Positions 14,009 to 21,269 of a stretch of DNA of 26,614 nucleotides are shown here, in pieces. Position numbers and translations under genes: made by a program. Position 1 is the stretch's first letter. Each line of letters opens with the position of its first letter. The notes under the pieces are model-generated. The model was not told the DNA's origin. It saw nothing but the letters and a program-made list of their open reading frames with translations, and made no database searches. This DNA is from Lipingzhangella_A rawalii. Its GTDB lineage: Bacteria; Actinomycetota; Actinomycetes; Streptosporangiales; Streptosporangiaceae. The stretch is taken from the NCBI RefSeq assembly GCF_031628175.1, contig NZ_JAVLVT010000015.1, forward strand, positions 1-26,614, given 5' to 3'.

Positions 14009-14033
14009 GCACCGCGGGGAGGGGCCGCGGTGC
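14009..14033. terminator. Hairpin between convergent PucR and orphan genes
   Basis: Perfect 9-bp inverted repeat GCACCGCGG / CCGCGGTGC with a 7-nt loop. It lies between the stop of the PucR-type gene (plus) and the stop of the 103-residue gene (minus). A bidirectional terminator is the simplest reading. Confidence 0.65.
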
Positions 14034-14050
14034 GGCTGTGGGTGGGGCAC

Positions 14051-14362
14051 TCAGTCGACACCGAACATCACGGTGTGCTGGTCCAGCAGTCGCGCGCCGG
14101 GCGGCAGCGGGGGGACATTGTCCGGGTCAACAGTGCGCAACCAGATGTCGGTGTTGGGAGAGAAGCGGTCGTGTTGGCTGATCACCTCCCACAGCTGGTG
14201 GAACAGGGCGGTGCGCTCGCAGGCACACCGCGATCCCAGCATCGAGAGTCGGCTGGGGTCCGGTAGGTCGGTCAGTTGGAATCCCAGGGCGGGATCGTCC
14301 TCGGGAGTGCCGCCCTGGACGACCTGAAGCAACGTGATGGACAGGGCAAGGCTGGAGGCCAT
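14051..14362 (-). CDS. Conserved-looking 103-residue protein of unknown function
   Basis: I do not recognise this protein. It is 103 residues, begins with a mildly hydrophobic stretch (MASSLALSITLLQVV), has CAC in the middle (SRCACERT), a helical segment (ALFHQLWEVISQHDRF) and ends with a short Pro-rich part (DNVPPLPPGARLLD). It has no membrane span or known fold signature that I can see. It is a convincing gene: AAGGAG lies seven bases before the ATG, a perfect TATAAT stands about 58 bases upstream on the same strand, and a terminator-like hairpin follows. It diverges from the XRE/DUF397 pair, sharing an AT-rich control region with overlapping promoters. That layout suggests it is regulated by the XRE protein, or works with it. 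A toxin-like or anti-sigma-like role is possible, but nothing in the sequence shows it. Confidence 0.72.
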   Translation of the reverse strand: MASSLALSITLLQVVQGGTPEDDPALGFQLTDLPDPSRLSMLGSRCACERTALFHQLWEVISQHDRFSPNTDIWLRTVDPDNVPPLPPGARLLDQHTVMFGVD

Positions 14363-14419
14363 CGGAACTCCTTGACTGAGGAGGGAGCACTACTGGGAGT
14401 GCCGGGGTGGACTCTCAGT

Positions 14420-14454
14420 ATTATATTGATGCATCAAGATTTCAAGGATTATTT
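14420..14454. promoter_or_regulatory. Overlapping divergent promoters with 12-bp palindrome
   Basis: The segment 14414-14465 is strikingly AT-rich. On the minus strand TATAAT (14425-14420) is a perfect -10 box for the 103-residue gene. On the plus strand TTGATG (14426-14431) and TTATTT (14449-14454) are 17 bp apart and could be the XRE gene promoter. The perfect palindrome TTGATGCATCAA (14426-14437) covers the plus -35 and abuts the minus -10, so one bound protein would block both promoters. Confidence 0.55.
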
Positions 14455-14526
14455 CTTAGTGCACAAGAAAAGTGTTGGTTGTGGCGTCACAGTACGATCG
14501 GCGCAGGATGAACGAGGAGGTGGTCA

Positions 14527-15375
14527 GTGGCTGACCGGCACAGCCCCGGGGTCCGCAGACGACGACTCTCCGCGGCATTGCGCAAGATCCGTGTCGATGC
14601 CGGGTGGACTTCTGCGGAGGCAGCCGAGCAGCTGGGTTGGTCGCCGGGCAAGGTGACCTGGATCGAGCGCAATGAGTGGAAGCGGCCGAAGCGGGACGAG
14701 GTCGCCGCGATGCTGGACCTGTACAGGGTGCAGGGAAGCGACCGCGAGCACCTGTTGGGCTTGGTGGCAGAGGCTCGCGGGCGCAGCGACTGGCACCAAT
14801 ACCAGGACTTGTTTGTCGGTCCACTCCCGGAGTTCGAGGCCGAGGCGGTACGGATTCGGTCCTACGAGGCACTGCTGATTCCCGGCCTGTTGCAGACGCC
14901 GGAGTACGCTGCGGCGGTGTTTCGGGGTGGCCAGGTGGTAGCCGAGGCGGACATCTCCCGCAAGGTGGAGTCCCGAATGGCCCGCCGGAGGGTTCTGGAC
15001 GCGCCGGACGGGCCGCACCTGACCGCGGTGGTCGACGAGGCCGCGCTACGCAAGGTGGCCGGCTCCCGGGCGATCATGGCCGAGCAACTGCGCTTCCTGG
15101 CAGGCATGGCCGCGCACTACAAGGTGACCGTGCTGGTCGTGCCGAACGAAGTCGGCACACATGCCGCAGTATCGGGAGCATTTAGCCTGATCGACTTCCC
15201 GCGGCCGGAACCGGGTATCGTCTCGCTCTCGAACGCGGTGGAGTCCCTGTATGTGGAGGATACCGACTATGTGGACCGCTATACCCTGATATTTGATGCG
15301 GTGCAGGGGGTGGCGCTCAGTCCGGAACGCTCCCTCGCGCTCATCACTACCGCCGCCGATGAGCTGACCGAGTGA
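14527..15375 (+). CDS. XRE family regulator with DUF5753 (WhiJ/Scr1-like)
   Basis: A 282-residue actinobacterial regulator: an N-terminal helix-turn-helix (about 14-70, with LRKIRVDAGWTSAEAAEQLG and SPGKVTWIERNE), then the DUF5753 sensor domain (about 95-275), including SYEALLIPGLLQTPEYA and a VVDEAALRK segment. The GTG start is supported by GAGGAGGT six to twelve bases upstream. The frame ends 7 bp before the DUF397 gene, the standard partner. In Streptomyces, XRE/DUF397 pairs such as WhiJ with its neighbour, and Scr1/Scr2, affect development and antibiotic production. Which genes this one controls is unknown. The palindrome over its own promoter is a candidate autoregulatory site. The DUF5753 domain is full length and shows no sign of decay. 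Confidence 0.92.
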   Translation: MADRHSPGVRRRRLSAALRKIRVDAGWTSAEAAEQLGWSPGKVTWIERNEWKRPKRDEVAAMLDLYRVQGSDREHLLGLVAEARGRSDWHQYQDLFVGPLPEFEAEAVRIRSYEALLIPGLLQTPEYAAAVFRGGQVVAEADISRKVESRMARRRVLDAPDGPHLTAVVDEAALRKVAGSRAIMAEQLRFLAGMAAHYKVTVLVVPNEVGTHAAVSGAFSLIDFPRPEPGIVSLSNAVESLYVEDTDYVDRYTLIFDAVQGVALSPERSLALITTAADELTE

Positions 15376-15382
15376 GTCCACC

Positions 15383-15640
15383 ATGTACCTCTACTTCCAC
15401 AAGTCCTCGTACTCCAGCTCGCAGGAGAATTGCGTGGAGGTCGCCCCGGTGTTGAGCTTCCGCAAGTCCTCGTACTCGGACTCCCACGACAACTGTGTCG
15501 AGGTCGCCGGTCTGCCCACCGGCGTGGCACTGCGGGATTCCAAGCACCCGGAGGCGGGGCATGTGGCTGTGCCGGCGGATGCCTGGGTGTCTTTCCTCGC
15601 CACGCTCAAGGGAGGCGTCCTGGATGCCGATCCGCCGTGA
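15383..15640 (+). CDS. DUF397 protein with a duplicated N-terminal module
   Basis: An 85-residue small acidic protein of the DUF397 family, partner of the XRE protein encoded 7 bp upstream. The usual domain is at 26-80: FRKSSYSDSHDNCVEVAGL, then VALRDSKHPEAG and FLATLKGG. Before it stands a second copy of the opening module (residues 5-21, FHKSSYSSSQENCVEVA). The two are 13/17 identical in protein and 41/51 in DNA and lie 63 nt apart. DUF397 proteins are usually about 60-70 residues with a single module, so this one carries an in-frame partial tandem duplication. The ATG at 15383 (ACCATGTACCTC) has only a weak ribosome site and is probably coupled to the XRE stop. The function may be to bind or oppose the XRE partner; this is inferred from studied pairs. 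Confidence 0.9.
   Translation: MYLYFHKSSYSSSQENCVEVAPVLSFRKSSYSDSHDNCVEVAGLPTGVALRDSKHPEAGHVAVPADAWVSFLATLKGGVLDADPP
15395..15508 (+). repeat. 51-bp imperfect tandem duplication inside DUF397 gene
   Basis: Units at 15395-15445 and 15458-15508 match at 41 of 51 bases, separated by 12 bases encoding PVLS. Mismatches are mostly third-position or conservative, so the copies have diverged under coding constraint and the duplication is not very recent. Confidence 0.85.
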
Positions 15641-15680
15641 TTGGAGATTCCGGATCCCGCGCGCGGCGGGGCTGTCCGCG

Positions 15681-15686
15681 TAGGCT
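15681..15686 (+). promoter_or_regulatory. TAGGCT -10 box upstream of proA
   Basis: TAGGCT lies 42 bases before the proA ATG, leaving room for a short leader with AGGAAG as ribosome site. No -35 consensus at 16-18 bp. The hexamer recurs upstream of the MerR gene and nadD, so it may be the house -10 variant in this genome. Confidence 0.35.
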
Positions 15687-15728
15687 GGGCTATCCAGGTC
15701 CAGTGTCGATTCAGGAAGCCGAACCACG

Positions 15729-16985
15729 ATGACAGACACCGAGCAGGAGGTTCATGCGGTTGCGGAGCGCTCCCGGGAGGCCGCCGCAGAGCTGGCACCA
15801 CTGACCCGCGACGCCAAGGATTCCGCGCTACACGCCATGGCCGAGGCGCTGGAGCTGCGCGCGGCCGAAATCGTCTCCGCGAACGCCACCGACGTTGAAC
15901 GAGCACAGGCCGACGGCCAACCCCAAGCCATGGTGGACCGGCTCACCCTCACCCCGGCGCGGGTGGTGGAGATCGCCGAGGCCGTGCGGGAGATCGCCAA
16001 GCTCCCGGACCCCGTGGGTGAGGTGGTCCGCGGGTCTTCCCTGCCCAACGGTCTGGAGCTGCGTCAGCTACGGGTTCCCCTCGGCGTGGTGGGCATTATC
16101 TACGAGGGGCGTCCCAACGTCACTGCCGACGCCGCGGCGCTGTGCCTCAAGAGTGGCAACGCGGCGTTGCTGCGGGGTTCCTCCTCGGCCTTCACCTCCA
16201 ACAGCGCCATCGTCGAGGTGCTGCGCGCCGCCCTCACCGACACCGCGGTGCCGCAGGACGCGGTACAGCTGGTGCCGGGCTCGGGCCGCGACTCCGCGCA
16301 GGCGCTGATGCGCGCCCGCGGTCTTGTCGATGTGCTCATCCCCCGGGGCGGGGCGTCACTGATCCAAACCGTGGTGCGCGAATCCACGGTTCCGGTGATC
16401 GAGACCGGTGAGGGCAACTGCCACGTGTACGTGGATGCCGCCGCTGACCTCGACAAGGCCACCGACATCACCGTCAACGCCAAAACACACCGGGTATCGG
16501 TGTGCAACGCTGCGGAGACGCTGCTGGTGCACGCCGACATCGCCGAGAAGTTCCTCCCCCGGGTGGCGGCGGAACTGATCGAGCGCGGTGTGGTCCTGCA
16601 CGGTGACGAGCGGGTTACCCCCCTGGTGACCACCGCCGTTCCCGCTACCGAAGACGACTGGAGCACCGAGTACCTCGCCCACGACATCGCGGTCCGGGTT
16701 GTGGACTCCCTGGACGAGGCGGTTGCGCACATTCGCCGTTACTCCACCGCGCACACCGAGGCGATCGTGACCGACTCCCAGGCCGCCGCGCGGCGATTCG
16801 TGTCCCGAGTGGACTCTGCGGCGGTGCTGGTGAACGCCTCCACCCGGTTCACCGACGGGGGCGAGTTCGGGTTCGGCGCGGAGATCGGCATTTCCACGCA
16901 GAAGCTGCACGCGCGCGGTCCCATGGGCCTGCCGGAAATGACCTCCACCAAGTACGTGGTCACCGGGGACGGGCACGTGCGTTAG
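15729..16985 (+). CDS. proA: gamma-glutamyl phosphate reductase (glutamate-5-semialdehyde dehydrogenase)
   Basis: ProA, 418 residues, normal length. It reduces gamma-glutamyl phosphate with NADPH to glutamate-5-semialdehyde, the second step of proline synthesis from glutamate, in the cytoplasm. Visible family markers are VVGIIYEGRPN (120-130), LRGSSSA (148-154), IPRGG (204-208), GEGNCHVYVD (227-236) and the catalytic Cys259 in HRVSVCNAAET. The end, RGPMGLPEMTSTKYVV, is the characteristic ProA C-terminus. The ATG at 15729 has AGGAAG ten bases upstream. The last 4 bp overlap the end of the convergent membrane-protein gene. The proB partner is not in the window. The order proA, nadD, rsfS, phosphatase is conserved in many actinobacteria, though here two minus-strand genes interrupt it. 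Confidence 0.97.
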   Translation: MTDTEQEVHAVAERSREAAAELAPLTRDAKDSALHAMAEALELRAAEIVSANATDVERAQADGQPQAMVDRLTLTPARVVEIAEAVREIAKLPDPVGEVVRGSSLPNGLELRQLRVPLGVVGIIYEGRPNVTADAAALCLKSGNAALLRGSSSAFTSNSAIVEVLRAALTDTAVPQDAVQLVPGSGRDSAQALMRARGLVDVLIPRGGASLIQTVVRESTVPVIETGEGNCHVYVDAAADLDKATDITVNAKTHRVSVCNAAETLLVHADIAEKFLPRVAAELIERGVVLHGDERVTPLVTTAVPATEDDWSTEYLAHDIAVRVVDSLDEAVAHIRRYSTAHTEAIVTDSQAAARRFVSRVDSAAVLVNASTRFTDGGEFGFGAEIGISTQKLHARGPMGLPEMTSTKYVVTGDGHVR

Positions 16986-17698
16986 TGGTCCCGACGTTCG
17001 ATCGGAGCCCCGGTGCTGGCGTCGACCAGTACCGGGGCCTCGACCACGTCACGGTCCGCGGCCACCGCGAACAGGAGGAGCTCGGGTGGCCTGTTCCAGG
17101 AACCCGAGTCGCAGTCCGGTGGCGTCGCACCATCCACGTCGGGGATCGGGCTGGCCTGCGCTCCCACGTGCAGTCCGGTGGCGTCGTCGTCGGAACGCTC
17201 CGCAACCAGAAACTCGACCCGGCACCGAGGCTCCACACTGACCCCGAACACCAGGGTGGCCGGATCCGCCGGCGCGTCGCCAAGGCGTGGATCCCACAGA
17301 TAGGACGGTTCCGTGGCGTCATGGTCGACGATCACATAACCCGCGATCCGCTGGAGGCCGGACTCCGGAACTGTGGGGGTGTGCCGTAGTTCGGCATCGT
17401 CGAGGCGCAGACCACTGCTCGAGTCACCCAGCCGGTGCCCCCAGTGGTCCTCGGCCAGCTCCTCGGCGTCCGCGCGCTGTTGGTCCCAACGTGGGCCGAG
17501 TACTGCCAGCGACAGCCCGACCAGGCTGATGACCACGGCTACTCCACCCATGATGCGGGTGAGCGTGGGGCTGCTTTCGGAGCGTGGCTCCAGCCGCCGG
17601 TGCGAAAGGGCGGCCAGGTAGCTGTGCGGGCGCAGCAGCATCCACAGCCCCACCGGACCCAGCACGAGCAGTACGACGATTCCGACGAGGGTGTCCAT
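16982..17698 (-). CDS. Membrane-anchored protein of unknown function
   Basis: A 238-residue protein I cannot assign to a named family with certainty. The N-terminus has two hydrophobic segments (about 3-21, LVGIVVLLVLGPVGLWMLL, and 47-67, RIMGGVAVVISLVGLSLAVLG) joined by a basic loop with RPHSYLAALSHRRLEPR. The remaining ~170 residues are polar, acidic and probably extracytoplasmic, with two cysteines in the last 80 residues (PRCRVEF and PPDCDSG) that could form a disulfide. There is no signal peptidase site or lipobox. Its stop overlaps the convergent proA stop by 4 bp. The ATG at 17698 has only a distant GGAG. A hairpin separates it from the M48 peptidase gene upstream, so it may have its own promoter. 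A role beside the membrane peptidase is possible, but unproven. Confidence 0.75.
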   Translation of the reverse strand: MDTLVGIVVLLVLGPVGLWMLLRPHSYLAALSHRRLEPRSESSPTLTRIMGGVAVVISLVGLSLAVLGPRWDQQRADAEELAEDHWGHRLGDSSSGLRLDDAELRHTPTVPESGLQRIAGYVIVDHDATEPSYLWDPRLGDAPADPATLVFGVSVEPRCRVEFLVAERSDDDATGLHVGAQASPIPDVDGATPPDCDSGSWNRPPELLLFAVAADRDVVEAPVLVDASTGAPIERRDH

Positions 17699-17804
17699 GT
17701 CGAATCGGTCTCTCCACGTGGTGTGGCAGCCTATGGGGGCTTCGGGGCCGCGGGTGCGCAGGCTCGGCTTCGTCGCCGCCCCTCCGGTGCGAGCACCCCG
17801 GGAT

Positions 17805-17831
17805 CCCGCCCCCGCTCGTGGTGGGGGCGGG
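17805..17831 (-). terminator. Hairpin after the M48 peptidase gene
   Basis: Perfect 9-bp inverted repeat CCCGCCCCC / GGGGGCGGG with a 9-nt loop, 23 bp past the stop of the M48 gene. Probably its terminator, which would uncouple it from the following membrane-protein gene. The rest of 17699-17854 holds nothing else I can name. Confidence 0.6.
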
Positions 17832-17854
17832 CCTCGGTGGTTCGGATGCGCGAC

Positions 17855-18910
17855 TCAGCTGTTGGACGAGGAGCCGTCGCGGTCCTGTCGGCCGGTACCG
17901 CGCCAGCGCTCGGCGATGTTGTCGAAGATTTTGCCGCCGGTGTCGGCAGCCGAGCCCGCCATATCCTTCAGTGTTCCCAGTAGCGGGTCCTCGCTGCGCT
18001 CCCAGGACTCCCGGTAGGAGTTGGCCGCGTTGCGGGCCTCTTCGCCGATGGAGGCTTCCGAGTCCTCGTCACGCCGCGGGTACTGTCCGTCCAGGATGCG
18101 CTGGTACTCGCCCTCCTCCACCCATCGGTGCAGTTCGGCCAGCCGCACAACAGCGAAGGGGTGCGAGTGTCCAAAGACCTGAAGTAGCTTGATGACGCTG
18201 TCCAGCGCGTCCCCACCGGCGTCGTACTCCCGGGCCTGCTCCAGCATCGCGTCGGTGTTCATCTCCGCCAGCCGGGAGCCGCCCGCGATCTTCATCAGGG
18301 CGCGCTTGGCCGCTTCCGGATCCTGGCAGGCCAGAGTCCCGGCCCGGTCACAGGAGAGCTCCGACTTGCGGTGCCACTCTTCCAGCGCGGCGATGATCGC
18401 GCCGACAGCCACGTAGCCCAGCGGGATCCAGGCGATCCGTGAGGCCAGATTGATCAGCCAGAGCAGCATGGTGCGGTACAGGGCATGCCCACTGAGAATG
18501 TGCCCGACCTCGTGGCCCACCACGAACCGCTGCTCCTCGGGGTCCAGCAGGTCGAACAGGCCCGTGGTCATGACGATGAACGGTTTGTTGTACCCGATCG
18601 CCATCGCATTGGGCTTGGGGTCCTGGCGCACGTACAGCTCCGGGACCTCGGGCAGGTCGAGGGTGTAGGCCGCGTCCCGCACGTAGTTGTACACGTCCGG
18701 GAACTGCCGCTCGTCCACGCGGACGGCCGTGGCGAGGTGCATCAGCCGCAACGAGCGCATGTTCACCATGCCGAAGAATCGTTTGACGACTTCGTCGAAC
18801 CCTTTCATGGACCGCAGCGCAGTCAGCGCGCCCCGGTCCGCCGGGTGCTCGTAGGCGCGGGAAGAGATGTTGGTGAGGCGGATACGGCTGCGATCCGGTG
18901 AAGTGGCCAT
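17855..18910 (-). CDS. M48 family zinc metallopeptidase
   Basis: A 351-residue membrane-associated metallopeptidase of the M48 (HtpX/Ste24) clan. The zinc motif HEVGH is at 133-137 and the third ligand is probably Glu184 in SELSCD, matching the ExxxD motif of the family. A hydrophobic region (about 143-176) gives one or two membrane spans between these motifs. The N-terminal part carries TTGLFDLLDPEEQRFVVGHE. The C-terminal ~100 residues are polar, acidic and disordered-looking. The family degrades misfolded membrane proteins or processes termini; this subgroup, with an FGHSHPFAVVRL segment, is common in actinobacteria and not functionally defined. The start at 18910 lacks a Shine-Dalgarno, and a leaderless message is possible. 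It diverges from nadD across 177 bp. Confidence 0.9.
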   Translation of the reverse strand: MATSPDRSRIRLTNISSRAYEHPADRGALTALRSMKGFDEVVKRFFGMVNMRSLRLMHLATAVRVDERQFPDVYNYVRDAAYTLDLPEVPELYVRQDPKPNAMAIGYNKPFIVMTTGLFDLLDPEEQRFVVGHEVGHILSGHALYRTMLLWLINLASRIAWIPLGYVAVGAIIAALEEWHRKSELSCDRAGTLACQDPEAAKRALMKIAGGSRLAEMNTDAMLEQAREYDAGGDALDSVIKLLQVFGHSHPFAVVRLAELHRWVEEGEYQRILDGQYPRRDEDSEASIGEEARNAANSYRESWERSEDPLLGTLKDMAGSAADTGGKIFDNIAERWRGTGRQDRDGSSSNS

Positions 18911-19014
18911 GTCGGCATGCTATGCGCCACCTACCGGACGACGCCACGGTTCCCACAGACGAGATATGACGCGATTCTCGTTCCTCGTGTTCCGGCTGGG
19001 TGCGGGGGGATGGT

Positions 19015-19020
19015 TAGGCT
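19015..19020 (+). promoter_or_regulatory. TAGGCT -10 box upstream of nadD
   Basis: Third occurrence of TAGGCT before a plus-strand gene in this window, 67 bases before the nadD GTG. There is no -35 match. The remaining divergent region 18911-19087 shows no other clear motif. Confidence 0.35.
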
Positions 19021-19087
19021 CAAGCGAAGCTGGAGGATCGGGCAGCCGGAACCGGTCCACCGACTGCGGTACAAGTGAGGGGGACGA

Positions 19088-19744
19088 GTGGAAGCGCAGG
19101 CGACCCACGACCGAGAGGCGCCACGGCACCGTGTCGGCATCATGGGCGGAACATTCGATCCGATCCACCACGGGCACCTCGTGGCCGGCAGTGAAGTCGC
19201 CCATCTGTTCGGGCTCGACGAGGTCGTGTTCGTGCCGACCGGACAGCCGTGGCAGAAGCAGGGGAAACAGGTGACCCCGGCGGAGCATCGCTACCTCATG
19301 ACGGTCATCGCCACCGCATCCAATCCCAGATTCGGGGTAAGCCGGATCGAGATGGACCGCTCCGGCCCCACCTACACCATCGACACCCTGCGTGAACTGC
19401 GAGCCAGTTACGGCAGTGACATCGACCTGTACTTCATCACCGGTGCCGACGCTCTGGGCGCCATCCTGGGGTGGCGGGACGCCGAGGAACTGTTCGAACT
19501 CGCGCATTTCGTAGGCTGTAACCGCCCCGGCCACAAGCTCAGTGACCCGGGGTTGCCGGACGGTAAGGTCAGCCTGGTGGAGATCCCCGCCCTGGCGATC
19601 TCGTCCAGCGAATGCCGCAGCCGGGTGAGCGCCGGCGAACCCATCTGGTACCTCGTTCCGGACGGTATTGTGCAGTACATCAACAAGACCGGGCTCTACC
19701 GCGAGCCGCGGACAGGCGAGAGAGAGGCAGCAACAACGTCGTGA
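19088..19744 (+). CDS. nadD: nicotinate-nucleotide adenylyltransferase
   Basis: NadD, 218 residues, adenylates nicotinate mononucleotide to deamido-NAD in NAD synthesis. The nucleotidyltransferase motif GGTFDPIHHGH is at 20-30, and ISSSECRSRV, the ISSTxIR-like motif, is near 173-182. FVPTGQPWQKQGK and the YTIDTLRELR helix are also typical. It is about 15 residues longer at the N-terminus (EAQATHDREAPRHR) than many bacterial NadD proteins. GTG is the start, with AGGGGGA four bases upstream. It overlaps rsfS by GTGA, so translation is coupled. This NadD-RsfS-phosphatase order is shared with Mycobacterium tuberculosis (Rv2421c-Rv2419c). Confidence 0.96.
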   Translation: MEAQATHDREAPRHRVGIMGGTFDPIHHGHLVAGSEVAHLFGLDEVVFVPTGQPWQKQGKQVTPAEHRYLMTVIATASNPRFGVSRIEMDRSGPTYTIDTLRELRASYGSDIDLYFITGADALGAILGWRDAEELFELAHFVGCNRPGHKLSDPGLPDGKVSLVEIPALAISSSECRSRVSAGEPIWYLVPDGIVQYINKTGLYREPRTGEREAATTS

Positions 19745-20139
19745 CCGCCACGGAAAGGGCCATCGAACTGGTCCGTGTCGCCGCCGGAGCCGCGGCTGAG
19801 AAGGTCGCCCAGGACATCGTCGCCTACGATGTCAGCGAGCAGTTGGTCATCACCGACGCCTTCGTGTTGTGCTCGGCACCCAACGATCGGCAGGTCCGCG
19901 CGATCGTGGACGAGGTCGAGGAACACATGCGTCATGTCGGAGCCAAACCCGTCCGGCGGGAAGGGGAGCAGGAGAGCCGCTGGGTCCTCCTCGACTACGG
20001 TGACGTCATCGTGCACATTCAGCACGAAGAGGACCGTGACTACTACTCGCTGGAACGGTTGTGGAAGGACTGCCCGCGAGTGGAACTGCCCGGAGAAGCC
20101 CAGGGCATGGCCAGGCACCCCGAGGACGTGCAGGCGTGA
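19741..20139 (+). CDS. rsfS: ribosomal silencing factor
   Basis: RsfS (Iojap/DUF143 family), 132 residues. It binds uL14 on the large ribosomal subunit and blocks joining with the small subunit under nutrient limitation. Typical sequence: KVAQDIVAYDVSEQ, ITDAFVLCSAPNDRQVRAI, the RWVLLDYGDVIVHI segment and the closing YYSLERLW. GTG start inside the nadD stop (GTGA). The reading frame is open further upstream within nadD, but that part is the shadow of the nadD coding strand. The last 20 residues (LPGEAQGMARHPEDVQA region) are an extra tail of no known role. Confidence 0.96.
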   Translation: MTATERAIELVRVAAGAAAEKVAQDIVAYDVSEQLVITDAFVLCSAPNDRQVRAIVDEVEEHMRHVGAKPVRREGEQESRWVLLDYGDVIVHIQHEEDRDYYSLERLWKDCPRVELPGEAQGMARHPEDVQA

Positions 20140-20235
20140 ACACCACCCCACGGGTCGGCGGCGTCCGCGAACCTGCTCCCGCAGACGCGGCGAGAACGAC
20201 CTCGACCCGCCGGCCACTCCAGCCGGAGCGCCGAC

Positions 20236-20871
20236 ATGCCTGACCCCGTGCGCATCCGGCGGGTCGTGTGCTGGCGGCACGGCCAGACCCAATGGAACGC
20301 CGAACGTCGGTTCCAAGGGCACACCGACATTCCGCTGAACGACATCGGTCTGCGCCAGGCCGAGCAGGCCGCCGAACTGCTGGCCGCCCTGGAGCCCGAC
20401 GCCATCCTCTCCTCGGACCTGAGCCGGGCCACCGCCACCGCCGCCGCGCTCGCACGCCGAACCGGACAGACCGTCACCCTGGACAAGGGCCTCCGGGAAC
20501 GTGCCGGTGGCGTCTGGGAAGGGCTCACCCGGGGCGAAATCATGCGCCGTTGGCCCGACGAGTACGAACGGTGGGAAATCCCCGAAGGCGAGGACCTCGA
20601 GACGGTGGGCTCCCGGATCACCGACGTGGTTCGGCGCGCCGTCACCGAACTCCCCGACCGCGCAACCCTCGTCATTGTCAGCCACGGCGCCGCCCTCCGC
20701 GCCGGAATTACCCAGCTTCTCGGGCTGCCCCCGCAGTCCCTGCGCATGCTCGGCCCCCTGGGTAACTGCTCCTGGTCTGTCCTGGAGCCACGCCCCGAAG
20801 GACACTGGTGCCTGGTTGAACACAACGCAGCCACCCTTCCGGAAGTCCGGGTCCTCAGCGACGACCAGTGA
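20236..20871 (+). CDS. histidine phosphatase, GpgP-like
   Basis: A 211-residue enzyme of the histidine phosphatase (phosphoglycerate mutase-like) superfamily. The phospho-accepting motif RHGQTQWN is at 14-21, with FQGHTDIPLNDIG following. The second histidine lies in VSHGAALR (near 149-156) and an acid in ERAGGVWEG (about 87-95). In Mycobacterium the equivalent gene after nadD-rsfS is GpgP, glucosyl-3-phosphoglycerate phosphatase, so this is the best functional guess; a broad-specificity or cofactor-independent phosphatase remains possible. The start at 20236 is supported by GGAG seven bases upstream. It is separated from rsfS by 96 bp without a visible promoter or gene, longer than the coupled junction before it. 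A 114-bp gap to tRNA-Ala follows. Confidence 0.9.
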   Translation: MPDPVRIRRVVCWRHGQTQWNAERRFQGHTDIPLNDIGLRQAEQAAELLAALEPDAILSSDLSRATATAAALARRTGQTVTLDKGLRERAGGVWEGLTRGEIMRRWPDEYERWEIPEGEDLETVGSRITDVVRRAVTELPDRATLVIVSHGAALRAGITQLLGLPPQSLRMLGPLGNCSWSVLEPRPEGHWCLVEHNAATLPEVRVLSDDQ

Positions 20872-20985
20872 GTGCCGGCCGACAGCGCGGCGCCACGGCT
20901 CGTTTCGACGAACGCCCGAGTTTCCGATATCGTGGCACCTGGTCATCGGGACGCCGCAGAAGCACAGCGGCCCCGAAGTTACCGC

Positions 20986-21061
20986 GGGGCTATGGCGCAG
21001 TTGGTAGCGCGCCTCCATGGCATGGAGGAGGTCTGGGGTTCGAATCCCCATAGCTCCACCA
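20986..21061 (+). tRNA. tRNA-Ala (anticodon GGC)
   Basis: A complete 76-nt cloverleaf. Acceptor stem GGGGCTA pairs with TAGCTCC, including the G3:U70 wobble that is the identity element of alanine tRNA. The D arm is GCGC-AGTTGGTA-GCGC. The anticodon stem CCTCC/GGAGG holds loop ATGGCAT, anticodon GGC (reads GCC). The T arm is TGGGG-TTCGAAT-CCCCA. Discriminator A and an encoded CCA (21059-21061). It sits at the edge of an accessory-looking block, a common place for insertions, but I find no duplicated tRNA 3' end downstream. The 21062-21269 stretch beyond it shows no gene. Confidence 0.97.
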
Positions 21062-21269
21062 CGTACGGACAGCATGCGAGCCTGCATTTGGTGATTGCCA
21101 GGTTTCGCTCGAATCGCAGCCTCGGTGCCTGCCGGGCCGGCCACCGAGCGGGCGAACGCCGCAGCTTCCCGGTCTTTCCCGATATTGACCCTGGTGTAGC
21201 GCAGCCGAGTCGCCAGTCGACGATCACGCCCTGACCTTCGGCACTCGTGGCGTTGCCGTTCTCGGGGCA

